Below, piece by piece: positions 1-6,299 of a DNA stretch of 34,688 nucleotides. The stretch is from a virus: positions 1 through 34,688 of the IMG/VR virus record IMGVR_UViG_3300030012_002140, one strand, 5' to 3'. A model generated the notes under the pieces. It saw only the letters and a program-made list of their open reading frames with translations. It was not told the DNA's origin and ran no database searches. Each line of letters opens with the position of its first letter. Position 1 is the first letter of the stretch. The position numbers were made by a program, and so were the translations under genes.

Positions 1-98
1 AAAGAAAAAAAATTTTTAGGGAGTGACTTCGTGGAAATCAAAAAGTCGGCCTTGCTGCACTGTCCAGTCAAAGAATGCAACAAAAAACGGATTATAAA
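1..98. repeat. Terminal direct repeat, left copy
   Basis: Bases 1-98 are identical to 34589-34686. The match stops at position 99 (a here, t at 34687), one base before the window ends. The repeat is what an assembly of a circular or terminally redundant phage genome shows, giving a unit of about 34,588 bp. It cannot be decided from sequence alone whether this is a physical terminal repeat or assembler overlap. The repeat lies in the intergenic region between the divergent late operon (start 34554) and the plus-strand unit. Confidence 0.9.
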
Positions 99-153
99 AC
101 CGTATCCAATCGACGGTGACCGGCACAATGTAACACAATCTATTACAAACTAG
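31..153 (+). CDS. Tiny Cys-containing protein, 40 aa
   Basis: Short open frame starting at GTG, with a good ribosome site AGGGAG at 18-23, seven bases upstream. The product is 40 residues with a C-P-x3-C pattern at residues 11-16 (HCPVKEC), then a basic stretch (NKKR) and a Y-P-I-D-G-D segment. This suggests half of a small zinc knuckle, but only two cysteines are present. It is the first gene after the late-operon promoter region and lies mostly inside the terminal repeat. The minus strand is also open here, but it has no ribosome site. Function unknown; the call rests on the ribosome site and natural-looking composition. Confidence 0.5.
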   Translation: MEIKKSALLHCPVKECNKKRIIKPYPIDGDRHNVTQSITN

Positions 154-180
154 GTCCGGCCGTCCGGCGTCTATTTTGTA

Positions 181-240
181 TTGATCAAACCCGGAATTGT
201 TTTATAAATAATGTTCACAAATAATTAGTAATTGTAAAAT
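181..240 (+). promoter_or_regulatory. Probable promoter and operator of the plus-strand unit
   Basis: TTGATC at 181-186 and TATAAA at 203-208 (16-base spacer) form a plausible sigma-70 promoter. The operator-like TGTTCACA lies at 212-219, where the transcript would start. A second possible -10 (TAAAAT) is at 235-240. The same 8-mer occurs at other control regions of this genome, so repression by the phage HTH protein is a reasonable inference. The rest of 154-292 holds no gene. It has a GC-rich patch with two CCGG words near 156-169 and is otherwise AT-rich. Confidence 0.5.
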
Positions 241-292
241 ATTATCGATAAATTATAGCATATTAATTAACAAACTGTGAGAGGTTAGAATA

Positions 293-979
293 ATGAATAA
301 GTATATTACACATTTATCAAGAGTTTCATCCAATAGTAAAGTTGGACCAATACCGGTAAGCACTACAGAAGCGTCAACATGTCCGCCGTCATGTCCATTT
401 ATTGACGCCGGTTGTTATGCTAAAACCGGCCCGGTAAGTTGGCATTGGAACAAAGTCACTAACGGTTTACGCGGTGACACGTTCAAAGAGTTTTTAAGTA
501 AAATAAAAGCACTACCAAAAGGCCAACTGTGGCGACACAATCAAGCCGGTGATCTCCCCGGAAACAATGAACGTTTAGACGGTGACGCATGCGAAGAGTT
601 AACCAAGGCTAATAAAGGCAAGCGCGGTTTTACTTACACGCATTACGACCCACAAAAGCACGGTAACGGCGTAATTATTAAAGCAATGAATAAAGCCGGT
701 TTCACTGTGAATTTATCCGGTAATAGTATTGATGAAGCTATAGAACTAAGCAAGTTAAATGTTGGCCCGGTTGTATCTGTTGCGGATAGTAACACAAAAG
801 GCGCGTTTAAAAAAGGCGGTAAGCAGTTTGTTCAATGTCCTGCAACAACAGAAAACAATAACATAAGTTGTGCAACGTGTCAATTATGCGAGGTTAAAAC
901 GCGCAAATCAATTGTATACTTTCCGGCGCACGGAACACAAAAGAAAACAGTTAATAACATATTAAATAAGAGAGGTTAA
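293..979 (+). CDS. Cys-rich phage protein, DUF7227-like, 228 aa
   Basis: I recognise the family pattern: an N-terminal S-x-N-S-K-x-G-P-I-P-V-S-T motif, C-P-x2-C-P-x6-C-Y-A (Cys 30, 34, 41), a W-R-H-N-Q-A-G-D-L-P-G block near 80-90, a G-F-T-Y-T-H block near 112-117, and a C-terminal cluster with Cys 182, 193, 196 and 199 followed by F-P-A-H-G. Homologues occur widely in phages and plasmids and are annotated DUF7227 in recent databases (from memory). Their function is not known. The two Cys clusters suggest metal or Fe-S binding (inference). The start follows GAGAGGTTA at 279-287. The stop TAA lies inside the next gene's leader. It is the first long gene of the accessory unit. Confidence 0.85.
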   Translation: MNKYITHLSRVSSNSKVGPIPVSTTEASTCPPSCPFIDAGCYAKTGPVSWHWNKVTNGLRGDTFKEFLSKIKALPKGQLWRHNQAGDLPGNNERLDGDACEELTKANKGKRGFTYTHYDPQKHGNGVIIKAMNKAGFTVNLSGNSIDEAIELSKLNVGPVVSVADSNTKGAFKKGGKQFVQCPATTENNNISCATCQLCEVKTRKSIVYFPAHGTQKKTVNNILNKRG

Positions 980-981
980 AA

Positions 982-1113
982 ATGGATAGTATAATATTAA
1001 TTATTATTATCATTGCGCTTTATGTGAGACTTTACCACGTAAAGCAAGAGCGCAACCAATATAAAAACACATTAATACAAAACAAACAAAGAGAGGTTAA
1101 AAATGAAAAATAA
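982..1113 (+). CDS. Small single-pass membrane peptide, 43 aa
   Basis: Starts at ATG 982 after GAGAGGTTA at 970-978. Residues 4-15 are almost all Ile/Leu/Ala and form one membrane segment. The tail is basic and polar, so the short N-terminus is probably outside and the tail cytoplasmic. Its last 11 bases overlap the next gene in another frame, and its C-terminus (R-E-V-K-N-E-K) is encoded by the ribosome site of that gene. No family recognised. The strong leader makes translation likely. Confidence 0.6.
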   Translation: MDSIILIIIIIALYVRLYHVKQERNQYKNTLIQNKQREVKNEK

Positions 1114-1636
1114 AAGCACTGCAACCAAGTTTTTAGAATATATAGAGCGCAACCCGAAACTGCGTTATAAACAAATGCAACAATTCTTTTGGCGTAATAA
1201 GTACCCAAATAAACCGCTTGCGGATATGTCTAGAGGTTATTATTGTACAAATATACAAGCATTGATATATAAAGGACATATAGCAAAAGATCAAAATAAA
1301 CTGTATAGTCTTACAAAGTCCGGCAAGCAGTATAAAAAAACGCCATATGCAGAAACCAAGGAAGCTAAAATAGCTAATGAAGCAATTGAAGACTATAAAC
1401 GCAGAGTGCAAAATTTTCATAATTGGCATTTGGAAAGAGCGGACGCGCGCGGATATATTGAAACTATTGGTGAACTTAAAGCGCTTTTGAATGAGTTTGA
1501 AAATCATCATAAAGTAGAGGTTGCAATTGACCCCGAAATTAACGCGGTTGGGCCTATAGCAACCCAAGTCTGTGAAGATAAGGACGGTTTTAGGCGTTTA
1601 ATTACATTGTTTCCAACTCATACAAGGCCGGTTTAA
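1103..1636 (+). CDS. Putative winged-helix protein, 177 aa
   Basis: The ribosome site GAGAGGTTA (1091-1099) fixes the start. Residues 1-80 look like a winged helix: helical segments, then L-I-Y-K-G-H-I-A and an L-Y-S-L-T-K-S-G-K-Q-Y wing, typical of DNA-binding proteins that end a domain with 'L-T-x-x-G'. Residues 90-135 are a charged helix, possibly a coiled coil. The C-terminal 40 residues are beta-like and unassigned. It could be a regulator of the accessory unit. The stop overlaps the next start as TAATG. Confidence 0.65.
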   Translation: MKNKSTATKFLEYIERNPKLRYKQMQQFFWRNKYPNKPLADMSRGYYCTNIQALIYKGHIAKDQNKLYSLTKSGKQYKKTPYAETKEAKIANEAIEDYKRRVQNFHNWHLERADARGYIETIGELKALLNEFENHHKVEVAIDPEINAVGPIATQVCEDKDGFRRLITLFPTHTRPV

Positions 1637-1698
1637 TGAATGATTTCATTATACTAATTATTTTTATAATAATTGCATATTTATTAGACCCGGATTAA
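1636..1698 (+). CDS. 20-residue membrane peptide
   Basis: ATG overlaps the preceding stop codon (TAATG), so it would be translated by reinitiation. The peptide is M-N-D-F, then about 13 hydrophobic residues rich in Ile, then L-D-P-D. It is a minimal transmembrane segment, similar in style to the peptide at 982-1113. At this length the evidence is only the coupling and composition. It is followed by the ribozyme-bearing leader. Confidence 0.35.
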   Translation: MNDFIILIIFIIIAYLLDPD

Positions 1699-1710
1699 AT
1701 ACGCGCTTTT

Positions 1711-1776
1711 GTTGTGCTGATGACGCCTTAAGGCAGAAACTGGTGCGAATTAATCCGATCCGCGCCAGTCCATAAC
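1711..1776 (+). ncRNA. Candidate hammerhead ribozyme, stem I open
   Basis: All catalytic core parts are present in the right order on the plus strand. Stem I 5' strand GTTGTG is at 1711-1716, core CTGATGA at 1717-1723, stem II GCC/GGC with TTAA loop at 1725-1734, core GAAA at 1736-1739, stem III CTGGTGCG (1740-1747) pairs with CGCGCCAG (1761-1768) across a 13-base loop, then T1769 and C1770 (a GUC cleavage triplet), then stem I 3' strand CATAAC at 1771-1776. Stem I has 6 pairs (one G-U) and can extend past a U-U mismatch by three A-U pairs. Predicted cleavage is between 1770 and 1771, 28 bases before the next start codon. One oddity is that the usual G-C closing pair of stem II is C1724/A1735 here. 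Confidence 0.8.
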
Positions 1777-1798
1777 TAAAATAAAGAGAGGTTAAAAT

Positions 1799-2002
1799 AT
1801 GAATTATAAAGTCACATTATCCGACAAGGAAAGTAAGCAAGGCTTACAACTTTATGACGTATTATGTAATAATAAATGCGTTAGCACTTACAGTTTAAAG
1901 CCATTAAATAAATATGTTGATTTATATGAAGTTGATAAAAACGGTTTTATCTTTATTAATAATGCAACATTTGAAGCAATGCAAAGAGAGGTTAAAAAAT
2001 GA
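1799..2002 (+). CDS. Hypothetical protein downstream of ribozyme, 67 aa
   Basis: Start after GAGAGGTTA at 1786-1794. The leader between the ribozyme cleavage site and the ATG is 28 bases and keeps the ribosome site intact, so cleavage would give a short 5'-hydroxyl mRNA. The product is mixed alpha/beta with several Tyr and Lys and no recognised motif. Its C-terminus R-E-V-K-K is encoded by the next gene's ribosome site. It overlaps the next gene by four bases (ATGA). Confidence 0.6.
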   Translation: MNYKVTLSDKESKQGLQLYDVLCNNKCVSTYSLKPLNKYVDLYEVDKNGFIFINNATFEAMQREVKK

Positions 2003-2175
2003 ATGAAAAATATATAGTAGTTCAAACTTGGTGCAGTAGTGACCCAATTGTAACTGGTACATTTAAAAGCTATAAACTAGCTGAACAATGGATTAAAAAT
2101 TATTCTTGGGATAATTACGACCGCAACAACGAATTAATAATGGATATAAGCAAATTAAGAGAGGTTAAAACATGA
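1999..2175 (+). CDS. Hypothetical protein, 58 aa
   Basis: Starts in the ATGA overlap with the upstream gene, behind GAGAGGTTA at 1986-1994. It begins M-N-E-K-Y-I-V-V-Q-T-W and contains T-F-K-S-Y-K-L-A-E-Q-W-I, a pattern seen in many short phage proteins where a beta hairpin is followed by a helix. It ends R-E-V-K-T, again encoded by the next leader. No function can be assigned. Confidence 0.55.
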   Translation: MNEKYIVVQTWCSSDPIVTGTFKSYKLAEQWIKNYSWDNYDRNNELIMDISKLREVKT

Positions 2176-2324
2176 GTGAATTACAAATATTAAGAGTGCA
2201 ACGTCGCGAATATAAAAGTAAATTAATGCATTGGAAAGGCCAACAAAAAAAAGCTAACCAAAAAATAGAAAAATACTTGAACTTAATAGATAACATTAAT
2301 ATTAAAATTGATGATATAGCATAA
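2172..2324 (+). CDS. Basic helical protein, 50 aa
   Basis: Starts in an ATGA overlap behind GAGAGGTTA at 2159-2167. The whole product is predicted helical and lysine-rich (Q-Q-K-K-A-N-Q-K-I-E-K), with a heptad-like C-terminal half (Y-L-N-L-I-D-N-I-N-I), so a small coiled coil is likely. It is the last gene of the plus-strand unit. The terminator starts 16 bases after its stop. Confidence 0.55.
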   Translation: MSELQILRVQRREYKSKLMHWKGQQKKANQKIEKYLNLIDNINIKIDDIA

Positions 2325-2339
2325 ATAAAACCGCACTCA

Positions 2340-2374
2340 CAAAAAAGACCCGGACTTGTTCCGGGTTTTTTTTT
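2340..2374. terminator. Bidirectional rho-independent terminator
   Basis: Stem ACCCGGA/TCCGGGT (2348-2354 with 2360-2366) and loop CTTGT, followed by nine T on the plus strand. On the minus strand the same stem is followed by six T (from the A run at 2341-2346). It would stop both the plus-strand accessory unit and minus-strand transcription arriving from 2495. The 120 bases that follow (2375-2494) hold no gene I can support, only short inverted repeats such as TTTGAC/GTCAAA at about 2395-2416. Confidence 0.85.
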
Positions 2375-2494
2375 GCTCAAAATGTTACATGAATTTGACT
2401 TTCAAAAATGTCAAAGCCTTGAATAGTGCCTAAAATTTGATTATTTGAGGCTTATTTCTAATATCTACTGGGCAGGGTTCTAATATATATTTTG

Positions 2495-2710
2495 TCAGGG
2501 TAATTTTTTGAGTTGTCTGTTGCGCCACAAAAGCTTATCCCGGCTGCGACCTTTGTTAAAACATTTTTCATGCAAACGTATGTCAAGATCATGCCACCAG
2601 CCAAACACGGCTTTGCAAAATATGGTGTCTTTGCCAGGCATGGCAAACATGCAAGTTTTGTCCTCTTCATGCGATAAAGGACATTTATGTATAAAATCCA
2701 TTTTTTGCAT
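2495..2710 (-). CDS. Small Cys/His-rich protein, 71 aa
   Basis: Minus-strand gene behind the repeat region. The ATG at 2710 or 2701 is preferred. The product has four cysteines (in K-C-P-L-S, K-T-C, I-F-C-K and E-K-C-F) plus several histidines and an F-G-W-W-H-D segment, giving a zinc-finger-like impression. An operator-like TGTTCACA (2716-2723) sits 6 or 15 bases upstream, and a possible -10 (TATATT, minus strand, about 2738-2733) lies above it. It may therefore be expressed separately from the replication operon. The opposite strand is also open across this stretch. No family recognised. Confidence 0.45.
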   Translation of the reverse strand: MQKMDFIHKCPLSHEEDKTCMFAMPGKDTIFCKAVFGWWHDLDIRLHEKCFNKGRSRDKLLWRNRQLKKLP

Positions 2711-2715
2711 AAAAG

Positions 2716-2723
2716 TGTTCACA
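2716..2723. promoter_or_regulatory. Operator-like site TGTTCACA
   Basis: Near-palindrome TGT-TC-ACA, here inside GTGTTCACAC. A one-base variant, GTGTTTACAC, is at 2768-2777. The same 8-mer occurs at 212-219, 11200-11207, 34580-34587 and, inverted, at 11161-11168. This copy lies directly in front of the small minus-strand gene starting at 2710/2701. Confidence 0.5.
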
Positions 2724-2811
2724 CCGACACGAAATATATGTGAAGTAAGTGAAGTAAGTGAAGTAAGTGTTTACACTACTTCACCTAGTTCACTTCTCCT
2801 GCGTGTCGGTT
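2723..2811. repeat. Iteron-like repeats inside an inverted repeat, possible origin
   Basis: Outer arms ACCGACACG (2723-2731) and CGTGTCGGT (2803-2811) are perfect inverted repeats. Between them are three tandem GTGAAGTAA units (about 2740-2766), then palindrome GTGTTTACAC (2768-2777) and inverted copies TACTTCAC and TTCACTT. The last GTGAAGTA and the following TACTTCAC can form a hairpin of about 12 pairs. It directly abuts the stop of the primase-helicase gene. Tandem 9-bp iterons next to a replication protein gene suggest a replication origin. A complex operator is the alternative. Confidence 0.6.
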
Positions 2812-4675
2812 AATTAAGTAGTTCATCTAAATCTGTGCGATTCTTAGCATATACTCCGCGCTCTATTTTCAATATTCTTTGCTGTTTTAAAAGCTTTTTT
2901 AGCCATCTGCTTACTGAATTACTGCTAGTAATATTTAATGTTTCTGCTAGCGCTAGCTTCATATCTTCATACGTAAAGTTATCGCCTTGCGTATCCACCG
3001 CATCCAGTACTCGGTCCTCATCGGTCGTTTCTTTTTCTCGATACCAAAACACCTCACCTTTTGGCAGTGGCTGCAAGTACTCATATAGTAAATGATTGCG
3101 TTCTTCATCATCGGTCAACTTGATGCCTAACGGCAAATTGTGAAATTCACTATTCGTCCTGGTCTTTGTGATCTTCATTACTTTCAACTTATCATTAAAC
3201 GTTCCTGCAAGCTGAATTAAGTTATCCAACCAAAAAGAATAAAACGATCCGCCAAACACCATAGACGTATCCAACGGCACTTGCTTTTCTGCCATCTTCT
3301 TATGATGCGCTACCACCATCACCGCCAGTTTATAACGCTTCTTTATAGACTCAATAGTCTCAAGTAAGTTACGAAGTTGATCATTTTTAACTGTATCAAC
3401 CTGCGTGCTAGTATACAAATTATCAATAATGAGAACCTCATAAGGCGTCTTACTTGCTTTCAGATTGCCTTCAATTTTGACATACGAGTCCTCAAAAAGC
3501 TTCTTTTGGTCCGCACTTATAATGTGCAAGTTCTTGGCCATAATATGTTTGCGGTCAGGGTATTTATCCAGTAGTGCGTTCATCATAGAAGTGATTCGCT
3601 GCGTCATCATTGCATCCATCATTTCAAATTGTACCAAAAGAACGCGCCTCGGCTTTGGTACATTGAACGTCATAAACGGCACGCCCATCGACACGCACAG
3701 AGCAAACTGCAATGCAAAGAGCGACTTGCCTACATTTGTACCACCGGCCACACTGGTCCGACCATCCTCAAGTAGTATTTCATCACATATATAATGCACT
3801 TCGTCCTGAAACGTTTCAAGAAAGTCCAGTACATTGTACACCGGATCACCACCAAGGTCCGCAGGATCATCGCCAAACCGCTTTGCGTCATGGATCAGCA
3901 TATTAAGTTTTATAGCATCATTACCATCAACAAAGTAATCTGTAAGGTCCATACCATCACTCAGCTCCAATATTTTTATATTGCGATCCGCATGGTATAA
4001 CTGATTTGCTAACTTCTTAGCGCCTTTTTGACCACTTTCATCGGCATCGTAACAAATAACAATGTTATTAAACTCGTCCAATGCGCTAATATCTTTCGGA
4101 ATGCCGTTAGCACCACTGGTAAATGTTATGGCCGGGAATCCATAACACGAAGCACTAACGGCATCTTTCTCACCCTCACAGATAAGTAGCGTGCTATCAG
4201 GGTCAATATCTGATAGGTCAGGGTAAATTTTACACTCTGCATCGCCAAATTGCTCGCCTTTATGGCGCTTAATATGGTTATCTGCTATACGAAATACTAA
4301 CTGGACCTTATTATCTACATTGCGTACGCCGATACCAAACCGCTCTTCTAATGCAGTTTCATTCCACGGTAATTCTAAATTCTTTATAACAAACTCTGAA
4401 TTAGCAATAAAATCAGCACGATTGTTTATATATCCTGATTCTTTTACCGCACCATTACTTTTATTATATAATCGCTCTTTTACCACTGGCGGTTCAATTT
4501 CTCCATTTGTTATAGGCTTTTCCTCAAACCACCATGTCTTAGTGCATTTATGGCAAAATGCATGGTCCGGCTCAATCTGTACATTATAATTTTTCTTACC
4601 ATCGTTGCACTTAGGACAACGCGCACGATTCCCAACTGAGTTTATCTCAGTGAAAATCTCCGATGGCCGGATCAA
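2810..4675 (-). CDS. Phage primase-helicase (zinc finger, TOPRIM, RecA-like ATPase)
   Basis: 621 residues, replication protein that primes and unwinds DNA. The N-terminal zinc ribbon uses Cys 20, 23, 41 and 44 (C-P-K-C and C-H-K-C). The TOPRIM core has C-E-G-E-K-D near 167-171 and Y-D-A-D near 209-212. A RecA-like domain has Walker A G-G-T-N-V-G-K-S at 311-318, Walker B L-I-I-D-N near 415-419 and V-A-H-H near 455-458. The C-terminal 60 residues look like a winged helix (S-V-S-R-W-L-K-K-L-L), perhaps for origin binding. The architecture is close to T7 gp4-like and AAA_25 proteins. The start is TTG in a TTGA overlap with the upstream nuclease, and there is no in-frame ATG before the zinc finger. 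Confidence 0.9.
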   Translation of the reverse strand: MIRPSEIFTEINSVGNRARCPKCNDGKKNYNVQIEPDHAFCHKCTKTWWFEEKPITNGEIEPPVVKERLYNKSNGAVKESGYINNRADFIANSEFVIKNLELPWNETALEERFGIGVRNVDNKVQLVFRIADNHIKRHKGEQFGDAECKIYPDLSDIDPDSTLLICEGEKDAVSASCYGFPAITFTSGANGIPKDISALDEFNNIVICYDADESGQKGAKKLANQLYHADRNIKILELSDGMDLTDYFVDGNDAIKLNMLIHDAKRFGDDPADLGGDPVYNVLDFLETFQDEVHYICDEILLEDGRTSVAGGTNVGKSLFALQFALCVSMGVPFMTFNVPKPRRVLLVQFEMMDAMMTQRITSMMNALLDKYPDRKHIMAKNLHIISADQKKLFEDSYVKIEGNLKASKTPYEVLIIDNLYTSTQVDTVKNDQLRNLLETIESIKKRYKLAVMVVAHHKKMAEKQVPLDTSMVFGGSFYSFWLDNLIQLAGTFNDKLKVMKITKTRTNSEFHNLPLGIKLTDDEERNHLLYEYLQPLPKGEVFWYREKETTDEDRVLDAVDTQGDNFTYEDMKLALAETLNITSSNSVSRWLKKLLKQQRILKIERGVYAKNRTDLDELLN

Positions 4676-5325
4676 AGCTGAGACTTAAGTTGCGAGATTT
4701 TTACAAGCGCTTTAAATATTTCAATCCCGGTTTCTAATTTCTCTCTTTTTATGATGTGCTGATGAAATTTGCCATCATCTTTTCCAAAACGCATAATGAG
4801 GCCATACGCTACATTGGCCTTTGGTTGCGCTTGTTCAAACATATACGTGTATGCAGCAAGTTGTAATTTGTTTTCTGCATATAAATATTTACTTGTCTTC
4901 CAGTCTACAATTACAAGGTCATCACCCATACGAGCAACGCAGTCGATTGTGCCACCCACCTGCATTTCTTCATTTACCAGGACAAGTTCATTACGCAGTG
5001 GTTTGAATTTGACCTTCTCATACCATTGCAAGTATCCTGCAAATGCCTTCATTGCAGCTTTTTCTTGATTATAACTATAATCTTTGGTATCAATATCAAA
5101 GCCTTGCTGATGACCTTCAATAAGCAAATGGAGTAATGTGCCGATCTGTGCAGCCTCATCTAACACCTTGTCACTATCTTGGCCACCAAGCATCATGCGC
5201 TTGGTCCATCCTAAAAGCGCCTGCTTATTCCATCCAAGTTGGCCATTTATAATCGTTGTTACGCTTGGCACGCGATTACCTTCTTCATTTATATATTTAG
5301 TGCCATGCAAATCAAACTTACCCAT
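4672..5325 (-). CDS. PD-(D/E)XK exonuclease, Cas4/RecB-like
   Basis: 217 residues. Motifs of the PDDEXK_1/Cas4-RecB nuclease family: a helix with H66 after G-T-L-L-H, acidic D128 in G-G-T-I-D-C, D141-W-K143 in I-V-D-W-K-T-S, and the Q155-x3-Y159 motif in Q-L-A-A-Y. Such phage nucleases process DNA ends in recombination or replication. No four-cysteine Fe-S cluster is visible, unlike many Cas4 proteins. ATG follows GGAG by a short spacer. It overlaps the methyltransferase gene upstream by 8 bases and the primase-helicase by 4, so it belongs to the replication operon. Confidence 0.88.
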   Translation of the reverse strand: MGKFDLHGTKYINEEGNRVPSVTTIINGQLGWNKQALLGWTKRMMLGGQDSDKVLDEAAQIGTLLHLLIEGHQQGFDIDTKDYSYNQEKAAMKAFAGYLQWYEKVKFKPLRNELVLVNEEMQVGGTIDCVARMGDDLVIVDWKTSKYLYAENKLQLAAYTYMFEQAQPKANVAYGLIMRFGKDDGKFHQHIIKREKLETGIEIFKALVKISQLKSQL

Positions 5326-6298
5326 GTAAACTCCTTATCTTTTTTGCTACTAATTCTACCACTGGCACGCTCACGGCGTTGCCACACATTTTATATCGTT
5401 GTGTATCTGATATCTTCTGACCATCTGCATATGCAGTCCAGTCATCAGGAAAACCTTGCAATCGCTCGCATTCTTTTGGCGTAAGCCTGCGTACTTTACT
5501 ATCTAACTTATACAAACCAGTTTTATTGTCATTGTTGCCACCCTCACCGGCAAGCGTTTTAGCAATACCTTGATCACTATATACTCTAGAATTAAAGTCA
5601 TAACTATCTTGTTTACGTCCTAATGTTCCAACTTGAATCAATGTTTCACCACCTGAATGTGCGCCTCTCATTATGTTTTGTGTAATTGCGGTTGCACATT
5701 GATCCTTAATCTGCCCCGGTCCTCGGCTCTTTTGTAATACGCTATCGCCTTGTCCGATAGGAAATACTTTTGATCTACTTCCGTTTCCAAGATGTCCGAC
5801 AATATATATCCGCTCTCTATTTTGGGGTAATACCCAGCGAGTATTAAGCAATTGGCATTCAACGGTATAACCAAGGTCGGCAAGAACTCTATAGATTGTA
5901 GCAAATGTGCGTCCATTGTCATGACCAAGCAGGCCTTTAACATTTTCGAGTACAAAATAACGGATTGGCTTTCCATTTTCTCTGTAATATCGCAGAATCC
6001 GCGCGATATCAAAAAAGAGAGTACCTCGGGTGTCGTCAAAGCCTTTTCTTCGTCCGGCAATTGAGAAAGCTTGACACGGAAATCCTCCACAAAGGATGTC
6101 AATGTTACTTGGTAAATCTCGTCCTGGCTGAATAGCGGTAATGTCTCCGAGTGCTTTGGCATCAGGAAATTGCTCCTGATAGACCATTGCAGCATACTTG
6201 TCTATTTCTGAATATCCTACCCACGTAAACGTAAATCCTGCTTGCTCAAAACCTTTGTGAAAGCCACCAATACCACTAAAAAGATCCAACATGCGCAT
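5318..6298 (-). CDS. DNA (cytosine-5-)methyltransferase
   Basis: 326 residues with the canonical order of C5-methyltransferase motifs. Motif I is D-L-F-S-G-I-G-G (5-12, AdoMet binding), motif IV G-G-F-P-C-Q (71-76, catalytic C75), motif VI E-N-V (118-120), motif VIII Q-N-R-E-R (159-163), then a target-recognition region of about 100 residues, motif IX R-L-T-P-K-E-C-E-R-L-Q-G-F-P (271-284) and motif X with G-N-A-V (306-309). It transfers a methyl group to cytosine C5 in double-stranded DNA. No restriction partner is adjacent, so it is an orphan enzyme probably protecting phage DNA. Target sequence unknown. It starts one base after the zinc-ribbon gene stop. Confidence 0.95.
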   Translation of the reverse strand: MRMLDLFSGIGGFHKGFEQAGFTFTWVGYSEIDKYAAMVYQEQFPDAKALGDITAIQPGRDLPSNIDILCGGFPCQAFSIAGRRKGFDDTRGTLFFDIARILRYYRENGKPIRYFVLENVKGLLGHDNGRTFATIYRVLADLGYTVECQLLNTRWVLPQNRERIYIVGHLGNGSRSKVFPIGQGDSVLQKSRGPGQIKDQCATAITQNIMRGAHSGGETLIQVGTLGRKQDSYDFNSRVYSDQGIAKTLAGEGGNNDNKTGLYKLDSKVRRLTPKECERLQGFPDDWTAYADGQKISDTQRYKMCGNAVSVPVVELVAKKIRSLHG

Positions 6299-6299
6299 A

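Noticed and set aside
1725-1734. Palindrome GCCTTAAGGC as a terminator or restriction site
   Set aside because: No T run follows. It is better explained as stem II of the hammerhead.
2508-2813. Plus-strand open frame of 101 residues across the repeat region
   Set aside because: Its end is made only of the tandem repeat, it has no ribosome site, and it lies opposite the Cys-rich minus-strand gene. Composition is not protein-like.
4759-4765. Another CTGATGA core word (also at 5107-5113)
   Set aside because: No GAAA with flanking stems follows within range, so no second hammerhead. Both lie in coding DNA.
5671-6195. Second minus-strand open frame inside the methyltransferase gene
   Set aside because: It lies entirely within the methyltransferase, which has all motifs in the other frame. 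A shadow.
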